Positions 1-8,559 of a stretch of 19,886 nucleotides of DNA are shown piece by piece; the stretch's first letter is position 1, and each line of letters begins with the position of its first letter. The notes beneath the pieces are model-generated. The model was not told the DNA's origin, did no database searches, and was given only the letters and a program-made list of their open reading frames with translations. The stretch is taken from positions 322-20,207 of the forward strand of contig HF999767.1 in assembly GCA_000434175.1 (NCBI GenBank), in the 5' to 3' direction. Both the position numbers and the translations under genes were made by a program. The stretch is from Mycoplasma sp. CAG:611 (lineage in GTDB: Bacteria > Bacillota_I > Bacilli_A > RF39 > UBA660).

Positions 1-2
1 CT

Positions 3-338
3 TATACAAATGATAATAATAAAGTATATCTTGCTAAAAAAATTTCATTTAATAAAAATACGTGTAATAATATAGGAAATAGTTATATAACTTATTTTAA
101 GAAAAAAGATAGACTTTCTAGTATAGATAAAATAAATGATGATAGTATTACAGAAGAAATGAAAACAAAGTTAAAAGAAAAACTAGAATTTTCAAATGAA
201 GAAGTTTACTGTGTTTATTTTTACTGTGAAGGTGAACTTGTAATTGATGATAGTGATATTGTATATGGTAATAAAGTAGTAGAGTCTGTTTTAATAAATG
301 ATAATTATAAAAATATTGAAGTAAATTATTGTAGGTAA
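3..338 (+). CDS. C-terminal part of an unrecognised protein (partial at left edge)
   Basis: An open frame enters from the left edge and gives about 111 residues before a TAA at 336-338. The composition is that of a soluble protein rich in Lys, Asp, Asn and Glu, with no membrane segment and a Tyr/Cys-containing strand-like stretch (VYCVYFYC) near the middle of the visible part. I do not recognise the family. Only 3 bases separate its stop from the mutL start, so the two are probably cotranscribed and mutL translation may be coupled to it, since mutL has only a weak ribosome binding site. It does not resemble the C-terminus of MutS, the partner often found just upstream of mutL. Confidence 0.6.
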   Translation, partial: YTNDNNKVYLAKKISFNKNTCNNIGNSYITYFKKKDRLSSIDKINDDSITEEMKTKLKEKLEFSNEEVYCVYFYCEGELVIDDSDIVYGNKVVESVLINDNYKNIEVNYCR

Positions 339-341
339 AAT

Positions 342-2114
342 ATGAGTATTATAAAAGTAATGGATATAAACCTTTCTAATAAAATTGCAGCTGGTGAAGT
401 TGTAGAAAGGCTTATGAATATTGTAAAAGAATTAGTTGAAAATGCAATAGATGCTAAAGCAAGTGAGATAAAAATAGAATTAACTGAATCTGGTTTAAAA
501 GAAATTAAAGTTATAGATAATGGTTGTGGAATGGATAAAAACGATGCTACAACATGTTTACTTCGTCATGCAACAAGTAAAATTTATGATGATGATGATT
601 TATTTAATATAAATACATTAGGTTTTAGAGGAGAAGCACTCCCATCAATTGCCAGTGTATCTAAAATGGTTATAAAAACATCAAATGGTGAAACAGGAAC
701 AGAAGTAGTTGTAAATGGTGGAAAAATTGAAGAAGTTAAAGAAAGTGACTTAAGAAAAGGTACATCAATTTCTGTAAGTGATATTTTCTATAATACACCT
801 GCAAGACTTAAGTATTTAAAAAGTTTATATAGTGAACTTGCTAATATTATTGATTATGTAAATAAAATGGCTTTATCTTATCCTAATATAAAATTTGTAT
901 TAGAAAATGATTCTAAGGTTTTATTAAATACAGATGGAAGTGGTAATTTACTTAAAGTAATTAATAGTATTTATGGTCTTAGTGTTACTAAAAAGATGGC
1001 TAAAGTAGAAAATAGTAATGATGATTATGAAATAAAAGGGTATATTTCATATCCTGAAATTAATAGATCAAGTAGAAATAGTATAACTATTTTAGTTAAC
1101 AATAGATGCATAAAAAACTATGATGTTAATAGAGCAATTATTGATAGTTACCATACATATCTTCCTAAAGATAGATACCCAATTGTAGTTTTAAATATTG
1201 ATTGTGATCCATTTTTAATAGATGTTAATGTTCATCCAACTAAAATGGATATAAAATTTTCTAAAAAAGAAGAATTAATTACTTTAATATCTAATACTGT
1301 TTCTTCGTGTTTAGAAAAACTTTTATTAATTCCAGAAGTTAAATATGAAGATAGACCTATTTCTAATGTTAATGAAGTATCAACAATAAATAAAAATTTA
1401 GATTTTATTGATTTAGAACAAAAAGAAATAAAACCTCAGTTTGAAACATTAAATTTTGATTTTAATGAAGATTTTAATTATATAAAAGAAGAAGAAACAC
1501 CTTACAATGAGGAAGAAAAACAACATCATGAAAAATTTAAAATGATTGAACCAAAATGTTTAATTCATGGAACATATATTGTTGGTGAAAATGAAGATGG
1601 TTTATATATAATGGATCAACATGCTGTTAACGAAAGAATTAATTATGAATATTATATGAAAAAATTAGGGGAAGATTCTAACCTTACTACAGATTTACTT
1701 ATTCCAATAAAATTAGAATTTCCTAGTAATGAATATATTATTTTAAAAGAACATTTTAATATATTAGATAGATTACATATAAATTATGAAGAATTTGGTA
1801 GTAATACCCTTATAATAAGAAGTCATCCAACATGGATAAAAAAAGGATATGAAGAAGAAAGCTTATATAAAATAATGGAAGTTATTATTCATGAAGAAGA
1901 TTTTTCAATAGAAAAATTTAATGAAAAAATATCAACGACTCTTGCATGTAAAATGAGTATTAAAGCTAATGAATATGTTAGTTTAGATGAACTTAGAGTT
2001 TTAATAGAAAGATTAAGAAAAACAGAAAATCCTTTTACTTGTCCACATGGAAGACCTACAATTATAAGTTATTCAAAATATGAATTAGAAAAATTATTTA
2101 AAAGAGCTATGTAG
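342..2114 (+). CDS. mutL: DNA mismatch repair protein MutL, endonuclease type
   Basis: 590 residues, normal length for MutL. The N-terminal GHKL ATPase is complete: NKIAAGEVV near residue 13, the catalytic/Mg region KELVENAIDA with E30 and N34, DNGCGM at 59-64, and GFRGEALPSIASV near 94. The C-terminal dimerisation/nuclease domain carries the DQHA-x2-E-x4-E motif starting at D425, an ACK motif with C536 and CPHGRP starting at C567. These are the metal-binding features of MutL proteins that nick DNA themselves, as expected in organisms without MutH. The middle linker (about 335-395) is acidic and low-complexity, as usual. One small oddity is ERL where most MutL proteins have ERP (residues 22-24). 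Its role is to couple MutS mismatch recognition to strand incision. The ATG at 342 follows the preceding stop by 3 bases with only a weak AGGT-like site, suggesting translational coupling. Confidence 0.97.
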   Translation: MSIIKVMDINLSNKIAAGEVVERLMNIVKELVENAIDAKASEIKIELTESGLKEIKVIDNGCGMDKNDATTCLLRHATSKIYDDDDLFNINTLGFRGEALPSIASVSKMVIKTSNGETGTEVVVNGGKIEEVKESDLRKGTSISVSDIFYNTPARLKYLKSLYSELANIIDYVNKMALSYPNIKFVLENDSKVLLNTDGSGNLLKVINSIYGLSVTKKMAKVENSNDDYEIKGYISYPEINRSSRNSITILVNNRCIKNYDVNRAIIDSYHTYLPKDRYPIVVLNIDCDPFLIDVNVHPTKMDIKFSKKEELITLISNTVSSCLEKLLLIPEVKYEDRPISNVNEVSTINKNLDFIDLEQKEIKPQFETLNFDFNEDFNYIKEEETPYNEEEKQHHEKFKMIEPKCLIHGTYIVGENEDGLYIMDQHAVNERINYEYYMKKLGEDSNLTTDLLIPIKLEFPSNEYIILKEHFNILDRLHINYEEFGSNTLIIRSHPTWIKKGYEEESLYKIMEVIIHEEDFSIEKFNEKISTTLACKMSIKANEYVSLDELRVLIERLRKTENPFTCPHGRPTIISYSKYELEKLFKRAM

Positions 2115-2128
2115 TTCTTTTTATTTTA
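2101..2128 (+). terminator. Probable Rho-independent terminator at the end of mutL
   Basis: An 8-bp stem (2101-2108 with 2113-2120, one G-T pair) closes a 4-base loop and is followed by a T-rich but interrupted tail. The mutL stop codon lies in the hairpin. Confidence 0.45.
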
Positions 2129-2180
2129 TATAAGTATAAATAAAATGTTAAAATTTATTTATATTTTTTATAAAATAATG

Positions 2181-2186
2181 TATAAT
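2181..2186 (+). promoter_or_regulatory. Possible -10 element for sufB
   Basis: A perfect TATAAT lies 25 bases before the sufB ATG, directly after a TG. A TTTATA 17 bases upstream is a poor -35. In such AT-rich DNA the match alone is weak support; its position just ahead of a strong ribosome site favours it. Confidence 0.35.
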
Positions 2187-2210
2187 AATTCTTGGTTAGG
2201 AGGAAGTTTT

Positions 2211-3518
2211 ATGGTTATCGAAGGATTAAGTGTTGATAAGATAAAAACTATTTCTAAATTAAAACAGGAAACAGAAGATGTATTAGATTTTAGATTAAAA
2301 AGTTATGAAGCGTTTAAAAATATGCCTTTACCTTCTTTTGGGCCTTCATTAGATATTGATTTTGATAAAATAATATATTATGCTTCCGATGATAATAAAA
2401 TTAATTCATCATGGGATAGTATTAATAAAAATATAACAGATGAATTTAAAAATCTTGGAGTAATTGAAAGTGAAAAAAATCTTGATGGAATGGGAGTTCA
2501 ATATGAAAGTGAAGTAATATATCATAACATGATAAAAGAACTTGAAGAAAAAAAAGTTATATTTACTTCAATTGAAGATGCTTTTAAAAAATATCCCGAA
2601 CTTGTTAAAAAATATTTTTCTAAAATAGTAAAATATGATGAAAATAAATTTACAGCATTAAATGGAAGTTGTTTTTCAGGAGGAAGTTTTATTTATATAC
2701 CTAAAAATACTACTTTAGATAGACCTCTTCAAAGTTATTTTAGAATTAGTAGTGAAAAACTAGGTCAATTTGAAAGAACTTTAATAATAGTAGATGATAA
2801 TAGTAGTCTTCATTATATCGAAGGATGTACGGCAAGAAGTTATACATCAAGTAATTTACATGCGGCAGTTGTTGAAATATATGTTGGTAAAAATAGTACT
2901 TGTCGTTATTCTACAATTCAAAATTGGAGTGGTAATGTTTATAATTTAGTTACTAAAAGGGCTTTGGTAGAAACTTCTGGTAAAATGGAATGGATTGATG
3001 GTAATATTGGTTCTTATAAAACTATGAAATATCCTTGTTGTGTTTTAAAAGGAGATAACGCAAGTGGTACTTGTATTACAATAAGTGTTGCTAAAAACAA
3101 TCAAGAACAAGATACTGGTGCTAAAATGATACATTTAGGGAAAAATACAACTAGTAATATTATTTCTAAAAGTATTGCAAGTTTAGGAGGCGCTGCTAAT
3201 TACAGAGGTAAGGTATATATAGATAAAAATGCAACTAATAGTAATTCTATTGTAAAATGTGATACCTTAATCTTAGATGATTTATCAAAAAGTGATACAT
3301 TCCCAAATAATGTTGTAAAAAATAAATTATCTTTTATCGAACATGAAGCAACTGTATCAAGAATAAGTGAAGATAAACTTTTTTATCTTGAATCAAGAGG
3401 CATTCCTAAAGAAAAAGCAATTGAACTTATTGTTCTTGGGTTTGCTGAAAAGTTTAGAGAAGAATTACCTTTAGAATATGCAGTTGAATTAAATAGTTTA
3501 CTTAAACAGAACTTTTAG
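2211..3518 (+). CDS. sufB: SufB-type Fe-S cluster assembly scaffold
   Basis: 435 residues, slightly shorter than typical SufB (around 465). Recognisable SufB blocks run in order: GMGVQYESEVIYHN near the start, ALNGSCFSGGSFIYIP, the beta-helix core with EGCTA and NWSGNVYNLVTKRA, WIDGNIGSYKTMKYP, then VKCDTLILDD, SDTFPNNVV and FIEHEATVSRISEDKLFYLESRGI. The Cys in VKCD matches the conserved functional Cys region of SufB. The protein builds Fe-S clusters on a SufBCD complex in the cytosol. The ATG at 2211 is chosen over an in-frame upstream start because a strong AGGAGG at 2198-2203 sits 7 bases before it and homology begins after it. sufC, sufD, sufS and sufU are absent here: mutL is upstream and a convergent gene follows, so sufB stands alone. 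PFOR downstream is a heavy Fe-S client. Confidence 0.95.
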   Translation: MVIEGLSVDKIKTISKLKQETEDVLDFRLKSYEAFKNMPLPSFGPSLDIDFDKIIYYASDDNKINSSWDSINKNITDEFKNLGVIESEKNLDGMGVQYESEVIYHNMIKELEEKKVIFTSIEDAFKKYPELVKKYFSKIVKYDENKFTALNGSCFSGGSFIYIPKNTTLDRPLQSYFRISSEKLGQFERTLIIVDDNSSLHYIEGCTARSYTSSNLHAAVVEIYVGKNSTCRYSTIQNWSGNVYNLVTKRALVETSGKMEWIDGNIGSYKTMKYPCCVLKGDNASGTCITISVAKNNQEQDTGAKMIHLGKNTTSNIISKSIASLGGAANYRGKVYIDKNATNSNSIVKCDTLILDDLSKSDTFPNNVVKNKLSFIEHEATVSRISEDKLFYLESRGIPKEKAIELIVLGFAEKFREELPLEYAVELNSLLKQNF

Positions 3519-3530
3519 TTTTGTTTTTTT
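3504..3530 (+). terminator. Rho-independent terminator of sufB
   Basis: A 10-bp stem (3504-3513 with 3517-3526, one G-T pair) and a 3-base loop run into a stretch of seven T. It overlaps the sufB stop codon and the stop of the convergent gene. In the minus direction the tail has only three T, so it is probably efficient in one direction. Confidence 0.75.
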
Positions 3531-4297
3531 AATTGATTATTTGTTAAAATAAAAGCAATAATACTTAATATAATACCTATTACTAAATCATTATTAAAAA
3601 CAATTTTATAATTTATTAATCCTGGTATTGTAGATATTACAAATCCAAGAATTGCAAAATAAGTATAACCAAAATATTTATTTAATAAAAAATTTATTAG
3701 TTTTGATAATAAAAATATAGATATAGTTATTCCTATAAAAATAGGAATTAAAAAGTTAATATTTAAAGTGTTAATACTATTTAAATAAATATTATAAAAA
3801 CCTAAAATACTTAAAATAACGGTAGAACTTATCCCTGGTATTATCATAGAACAACCAATTACAAATCCTATTATTAAAAGATAAATAATATTTGTGTTTG
3901 TAACAATGTTATTTGTTTTACATTTTAAAAATAGTATTCCTATAAAAAATGTAAATATAAATATTAAAATATATCTTTTTTTAAATCCTTTTTTAGAAGC
4001 TTCTTTAAATAAAGAAGGAATTGTACCAAAGATAAAACCAACAAAAACAAGAGTAGTTATAATATTATAATTATTATAAAAATAAAAAATAATATTACTA
4101 AATAAAAATGTTCCAATAAATACTCCCAATGTTATAGGAAGTAAAAAAGTAAAGTTTTTTTTAAAATCTTTAAATATATTACTTATTGAATTTATACATT
4201 TTTCATATAAATTTAAACTTACAAGTAAAGCACTTCCACTTATCCCAGGAGTAATGTTTGCTATGCCTACAAAAAAACCTTTTATAAAATTTTTCAT
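3515..4297 (-). CDS. popT: DUF368 membrane protein, polyprenyl-phosphate translocase (PopT family)
   Basis: 260 residues, almost entirely hydrophobic, with about eight membrane segments. Two internal repeats each contain the family signature: GFFVGIANITPGISGSA near residue 6 and GFVIGCSMIIPGISSTV in the second half. This inverted-repeat layout with paired PGIS motifs is characteristic of DUF368. Members of this family were shown to recycle undecaprenyl phosphate across the membrane for wall polymer synthesis; function here is inferred from the family. I chose the ATG at 4297 because a GAGG site lies 9 bases upstream and the family motif begins right after it; an in-frame start at 4345 would add a charged non-homologous leader. 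Its stop overlaps the sufB stop by 4 bases on the opposite strand. It fits with the LtaS-type enzyme and sortase substrate in this window, all envelope functions. Confidence 0.88.
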   Translation of the reverse strand: MKNFIKGFFVGIANITPGISGSALLVSLNLYEKCINSISNIFKDFKKNFTFLLPITLGVFIGTFLFSNIIFYFYNNYNIITTLVFVGFIFGTIPSLFKEASKKGFKKRYILIFIFTFFIGILFLKCKTNNIVTNTNIIYLLIIGFVIGCSMIIPGISSTVILSILGFYNIYLNSINTLNINFLIPIFIGITISIFLLSKLINFLLNKYFGYTYFAILGFVISTIPGLINYKIVFNNDLVIGIILSIIAFILTNNQLKKQN

Positions 4298-4335
4298 ATT
4301 CTTTTTCCTCTTTAAATAATATTCAAGTAAGAAGA

Positions 4336-4363
4336 AAAACATCACTAAATATAATGATGTTTT
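4336..4363 (-). promoter_or_regulatory. Hairpin in the leader of the DUF368 gene
   Basis: A perfect 9-bp stem (4336-4344 with 4355-4363) with a 10-base loop lies 39 bases upstream of the DUF368 start. Read on the minus strand it is followed by five T, so it could act as an attenuator or weak terminator. A TATAAT on the minus strand at 4420-4415 could be the promoter feeding it. Support is structural only. Confidence 0.35.
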
Positions 4364-4572
4364 ATGATAAAAAATAATTAAAGTATATATAGGGAATGTT
4401 TTATTATTTTAATTATTATACGTGAATAATAATGAAGTTAAGTAACGAGGATAAAATATATGAAGTTTTTACTTTAATTTATTTTATCTAATATATTTTA
4501 TGAAGGTTAAAATTTTGTTTATAATATTTTTAACTAGTAAAGATAAATATTTTATTTTTCTTTTATTTATTG

Positions 4573-4578
4573 TATAAT
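4573..4578 (+). promoter_or_regulatory. Probable -10 element of the PFOR promoter
   Basis: A perfect TATAAT ends 32 bases before the PFOR ATG, which would give a leader of about 25 bases containing the AAAGGA ribosome site at 4597-4602. No good -35 is visible. A second TATAAT at 4520-4525 is an alternative. Confidence 0.45.
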
Positions 4579-4610
4579 TAATATGTATAAATCTTGAAAG
4601 GACGTGTTTT

Positions 4611-7600
4611 ATGGAACAAAAAATAATGGATGGAAATAGTGCATGTAGTTATGTATCTTATAATTTTACAGAAGTAGCAGGAATATATCCAATAACACCA
4701 GCTTCTACTATGGCTGAAAAAGTTGATGAGTATAGTGCAAGTGGTAAAACTAATATGTTTGGTGATGTTGTAAAAGTAGTTGAAATGCAAAGTGAAGCAG
4801 GAGCAATAGGTATGGTTCATGGCCTTTTACAAAATGGTGTTTTAGCAACAACATATACAGCAAGTCAAGGATTACTTCTTATGATTCCTAATATGTATAA
4901 AATTGCAGGAGAACTTTTACCTTGTGTTATTAATGTTGCAGCAAGAACTGTTGCTACACATGCTTTATCTATTATGGGAGATCATAGTGATATTTATAGT
5001 ACAAGACAAACAGGATTTGCTATTTTAGCTTCCAGTAGTGTACAACAAGTTATGGATTTAACGGGAGTAAGTTATTTATCTGCGATAAAAGGAAGGGTAC
5101 CATTTATTAATTTTTTTGATGGTTTTAGAACAAGTCATGAATATAATAAGATAAATGTTATAGACAATGAAATATTTAAAGAATTAATAGATTATAAGGC
5201 GTTAGAAAATTTTAGAAAAAATTCTCTTGATATAGATAATCCTACAACAAGAGGAACTAATCAAGGAGATATGGTTTATTTTGAAGCAGTTGAAGCAAGA
5301 AATAAATATTATGAAAATTTAGTAGATGTTGTAAATGATTATATGGAAAAAATTAATAAAAAAATAAATACTAATTATAAACCATTTAATTATTATGGAG
5401 ATACAAATGCTAAAAAAGTAATCGTAGCAATGGGTAGTGTTTGTGAAACAATAAAAGAAGTAATTAGTGAAGAAAAAGGACTTGGCTTAATTGAAGTACA
5501 TTTATATAGACCTTTTTCAGATAAATATTTTTTAAATGCTTTACCTAAATCTGTTAAAAAAATAGCAGTACTTGATAGAACAAAAGAACCAGGTTCTAAT
5601 GGAGAACCATTATATTTAGATGTTGTAGAAATAATAAAAAAACATAATTTAAAAATAGAAGTAGTGGGAGGAAGATATGGTCTTTCTAGTAAAAATACAA
5701 CTAAAAATGATATTGATGCCGTTTATAAGTATTTAGATAATAAAGTTTTAAAAACATTTACAATTGGTATAAATGATGATGTTAATAATATATCACTTGC
5801 TCCTACAAATAAAGTATTTAAAAGTAATAGTAAAGAAGTATTAATATATGGTTATGGTTCTGATGGAATGGTAACTACTAGTAAAAATATATTAACTTTA
5901 ATCGGAGAAAAGACACCTTCTTATGTTCAAGGTTATTTTGAATATGATAGTAAAAAATCAGGTGGTGTTACTAAATCACATTTAAGGTTTAGTAAACAAA
6001 TAATAAATAGTCCATATTATGTTATAAATCCATATATGGTTGTGTGTTCTAAAGATTCTTATCTTAAAAAATATGATGTTTTAAAAAATATAAAGGAAAA
6101 TGGAATATTTTTACTTAATACAGAAAAAGATGTAAATAATTTAAATGAAGTTTTACCAACTGAAGTAATTAATAAACTAAAAGAAAAGAAGATTAATTTT
6201 TATATAATTAATGCTAATAAAATAGCATATGAAAATAATATACCAAATAAAATAAGTATGATAATGGAAATTGCTATATTAAGTTTAATGAATATGGATA
6301 TGAGTTTTGTTAAAAAAGAAATGAAAAAACTTATTAAATTTAATTTTAGTAAAAAAGGCATTGATGTTGTTAATAGTAATATTAATGCAATTAATTCTTC
6401 TTTATCTTCTTTGAAAAAAGTTGATATATCTTTAATAGATTCTAAAATAAAAATGGAAAAAGTAGATAATACTTTATATTCTAAATTAGAACATGCAAGA
6501 TATGATTTAATAAAGGTAAGTGATTTTAATTCTAATGTAGATGGGGTATTTGAATGTGGAACATCAGTTTTAGAAAAAAGGGATTTATCTAATAATATTC
6601 CTTCTTATGATAAAGATAAATGTATAATGTGTAATATGTGTAGTTTAGTATGCCCTCATGCAGTAGTAAGACCATATTTACTTAACGAAGATGAAGTAAA
6701 TAAATCTCCATCAATTGTTAAAGAAAGTTTAAAGGATGCTAAAATAAAAGATAATAATTTAAGTTTTACAATAGGAATATCTGCTCTTGATTGTACAGGA
6801 TGTTCTTTATGTAGTATGGTTTGTCCTACTAAAGCACTAACTTTAAAAAAACAAAATCTTGAAGCAAGACAAAAAGAAATAGAAAGATATAATTATTTAC
6901 AAAAAGTTAGTGAAAAACATGTTTTACCAATAAACACAGTTAAAGGAAGTCAATTTGTTAAACCTAAATTTGAGTTTAGTGGAGCATGTGCGGGATGTGG
7001 CGAAACACCTTATTTAAAACTTTTATCACAACTTTTTGGTGATGATTTAATGATAGCAAATGCTACAGGGTGTTCTTCAATATATGGTGCTAGTATTCCA
7101 AGTATGCCTTATACAGTACCTTGGGTTAATTCATTATTTGAAGATAATGCAGAATTTGGTTATGGTATAAGAGTAGGCGAAGACTTTATGCATGAAAAAG
7201 TAAAAAGAATATTTAAGGAATATAAAAATAAAGTTAATAATAAAAATAAAAAATTAATAGATAAATATTTAAAATCATATTCTAAAGAAGTGGCAGAAGA
7301 AGTATATAATAATTTAGATTATGAAGATTTTAAAGCGATAATTCCTTTAAAAAAATATATAAAAGAAAAAACTATTTTCATTGTTGGAGGAGATGGTTGG
7401 GCTTATGATATTGGTTATGGAGGAATAGATCATGTTTTAGCTAATAATGAAAATGTTAATATATTAGTTTTAGATACAGAAGTTTATTCTAATACTGGAG
7501 GACAATCTTCAAAGTCAACAAGAATGGGAGCAACTGCTAAGTTTGCTAGTTCCGGTAAAAAAACAGCTAAAAAAGATTTAGCTAAAATGGCCTTAAATTA

Positions 7601-7997
7601 TAAAAATGTATATGTTGCAACAGTATCTTTAGGAGCAAACTATATGCAAACAATAAAAGCATTAACTGAAGCTGCTTCATATAATGGACCATCAATTATA
7701 ATTTGTTATGCTCCTTGTATAGCACATGGGATTAAAACTGGTATGAAATCATCTATTGAAGAACAAAAATTAGTAACAGAAAGTGGCTATTTCCCACTAT
7801 TTAGGTATAATCCTGAAACAGAAATATTTACGCTTGATAGTAAAGCAGATTTTACTAAATATGACGAAATATTTAAAAGAGAAAATAGATATTCAATTAA
7901 TGAAGAAGAAAAAAATAGTTTATTACAACAAAATAAAATTAATGCAATAAATAGATATAATGAATATAAAACTTTAGAAGGAAAAGATGAAAAATGA
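4611..7997 (+). CDS. nifJ: Pyruvate:ferredoxin (flavodoxin) oxidoreductase
   Basis: 1128 residues, single-chain homodimeric type, a little shorter than the usual 1170. Domain I has the pyruvate-binding TPASTMAEKVDEYS near residue 28 and the EMQSEAGAIG block; domain II has VAMGSVCETIKEV. The ferredoxin domain has two complete 4Fe-4S motifs, C671/C674/C677/C681 and C728/C731/C734/C738. The C-terminal thiamine-diphosphate domain has C793 and C796 (CAGCGE), C821, GDGW at 927-930 with DIGYGG, the EVYSNTGGQSSKSTR block and C1036, which together provide the proximal cluster ligands. It converts pyruvate plus CoA to acetyl-CoA, CO2 and reduced ferredoxin in the cytosol and is oxygen-sensitive, marking an anaerobe. 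AAAGGA at 4597-4602 is 8 bases before the ATG. The TGA stop overlaps the trmL start as ATGA, so the two genes are one operon. Confidence 0.97.
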   Translation: MEQKIMDGNSACSYVSYNFTEVAGIYPITPASTMAEKVDEYSASGKTNMFGDVVKVVEMQSEAGAIGMVHGLLQNGVLATTYTASQGLLLMIPNMYKIAGELLPCVINVAARTVATHALSIMGDHSDIYSTRQTGFAILASSSVQQVMDLTGVSYLSAIKGRVPFINFFDGFRTSHEYNKINVIDNEIFKELIDYKALENFRKNSLDIDNPTTRGTNQGDMVYFEAVEARNKYYENLVDVVNDYMEKINKKINTNYKPFNYYGDTNAKKVIVAMGSVCETIKEVISEEKGLGLIEVHLYRPFSDKYFLNALPKSVKKIAVLDRTKEPGSNGEPLYLDVVEIIKKHNLKIEVVGGRYGLSSKNTTKNDIDAVYKYLDNKVLKTFTIGINDDVNNISLAPTNKVFKSNSKEVLIYGYGSDGMVTTSKNILTLIGEKTPSYVQGYFEYDSKKSGGVTKSHLRFSKQIINSPYYVINPYMVVCSKDSYLKKYDVLKNIKENGIFLLNTEKDVNNLNEVLPTEVINKLKEKKINFYIINANKIAYENNIPNKISMIMEIAILSLMNMDMSFVKKEMKKLIKFNFSKKGIDVVNSNINAINSSLSSLKKVDISLIDSKIKMEKVDNTLYSKLEHARYDLIKVSDFNSNVDGVFECGTSVLEKRDLSNNIPSYDKDKCIMCNMCSLVCPHAVVRPYLLNEDEVNKSPSIVKESLKDAKIKDNNLSFTIGISALDCTGCSLCSMVCPTKALTLKKQNLEARQKEIERYNYLQKVSEKHVLPINTVKGSQFVKPKFEFSGACAGCGETPYLKLLSQLFGDDLMIANATGCSSIYGASIPSMPYTVPWVNSLFEDNAEFGYGIRVGEDFMHEKVKRIFKEYKNKVNNKNKKLIDKYLKSYSKEVAEEVYNNLDYEDFKAIIPLKKYIKEKTIFIVGGDGWAYDIGYGGIDHVLANNENVNILVLDTEVYSNTGGQSSKSTRMGATAKFASSGKKTAKKDLAKMALNYKNVYVATVSLGANYMQTIKALTEAASYNGPSIIICYAPCIAHGIKTGMKSSIEEQKLVTESGYFPLFRYNPETEIFTLDSKADFTKYDEIFKRENRYSINEEEKNSLLQQNKINAINRYNEYKTLEGKDEK

Positions 7998-8500
7998 TAA
8001 ATATAGTATTATATGAACCAGAAATGCCTCAAAATACAGGAAATATAATGAGAACCTGTGTAGCTACAAATGCTAAGCTTCATTTAATTGAACCACTTGG
8101 TTTTGTTTTAAATGATAATAGTTTAAAAAGATATGGTGTTAATTATTTGGATAAATTAAATTATGAAAAATATATTGATTATGAAGATTTTAAAAGTAAA
8201 AACCCAGGAAAATATTATTTCTTTACAAGATATGGTAAAAAAAATCATACAGAATTTGATTTTTCAAATACTTTTGATAATATATATTTAATTTTTGGTA
8301 AAGAATCAACAGGAATACCACTTGAAATATTAAAAGATAATTTAGATAATTGTATAAGAATACCGATGAGTTCTAATGTAAGATGTTTAAATGTTTCAAA
8401 CTCTGTTGCCATTGCAGTATATGAAGTTTTAAGACAACAAAATTTCAATAATTTGTCTTTTACAGAAATACAAAAAGGAGAAGACTATTTGTTTAAATAG
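7994..8500 (+). CDS. trmL: tRNA (cytidine/uridine-34 2'-O)-methyltransferase TrmL
   Basis: 168 residues, the usual length of this minimal SPOUT methyltransferase without a separate RNA-binding domain. Diagnostic blocks are EPEMPQNTGNIMRTC at the N-terminus, LIFGKESTGIP in the middle and the C-terminal trefoil-knot segment IRIPMSSNVRCLNVSNSVAIAVYEVLRQ, where S-adenosylmethionine binds. The enzyme methylates the ribose at wobble position 34 of certain leucine tRNAs. It starts inside the PFOR stop codon (ATGA overlap), so its translation is coupled to that of PFOR; no functional link between the two is evident. A terminator overlaps its stop. Confidence 0.95.
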   Translation: MINIVLYEPEMPQNTGNIMRTCVATNAKLHLIEPLGFVLNDNSLKRYGVNYLDKLNYEKYIDYEDFKSKNPGKYYFFTRYGKKNHTEFDFSNTFDNIYLIFGKESTGIPLEILKDNLDNCIRIPMSSNVRCLNVSNSVAIAVYEVLRQQNFNNLSFTEIQKGEDYLFK

Positions 8501-8507
8501 TTTTTTT
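8484..8507 (+). terminator. Rho-independent terminator of the PFOR-trmL operon
   Basis: A 7-bp AT-rich stem (ACTATTT at 8484-8490 with AAATAGT at 8495-8501) and a GTTT loop end in seven T. It includes the trmL stop codon. Confidence 0.6.
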
Positions 8508-8511
8508 CTAT

Positions 8512-8540
8512 TTGTTTTTATTAATAAAAAATGTTATAAT
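8512..8540 (+). promoter_or_regulatory. Likely promoter of the LtaS-type gene
   Basis: TTGTTT at 8512-8517, a 17-base spacer and a perfect TATAAT at 8535-8540, with TG at 8532-8533 making an extended -10. The expected transcript start is only about 12 bases before the ATG at 8560, a very short leader. Confidence 0.55.
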
Positions 8541-8559
8541 TTTAATTACGGTGAGTGAA

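Larger units (their letters stand above)
4298..4610. other. Divergent AT-rich intergenic region between the DUF368 and PFOR genes
   Basis: 313 bases without a convincing gene. It holds the leader hairpin at 4336-4363, a second AT-rich imperfect hairpin (outer 9-bp stem 4450-4458 with 4480-4488), a 19-codon open frame at 4432-4491 and two TATAAT matches on the plus strand (4520-4525 and 4573-4578). Confidence 0.6.

Noticed and set aside
1..338. Left-edge gene as the end of mutS
   Set aside because: The visible residues show none of the MutS ATPase or helix-turn-helix tail features.
4578..4820. Minus-strand open frame opposite the start of PFOR
   Set aside because: It is antisense to a clearly coding, conserved PFOR region, has no ribosome site and reads as low-complexity Cys/Phe/Tyr/His-rich protein.
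8245..8448. Minus-strand open frame opposite trmL
   Set aside because: Antisense shadow of the conserved TrmL knot region; no ribosome site or family features.
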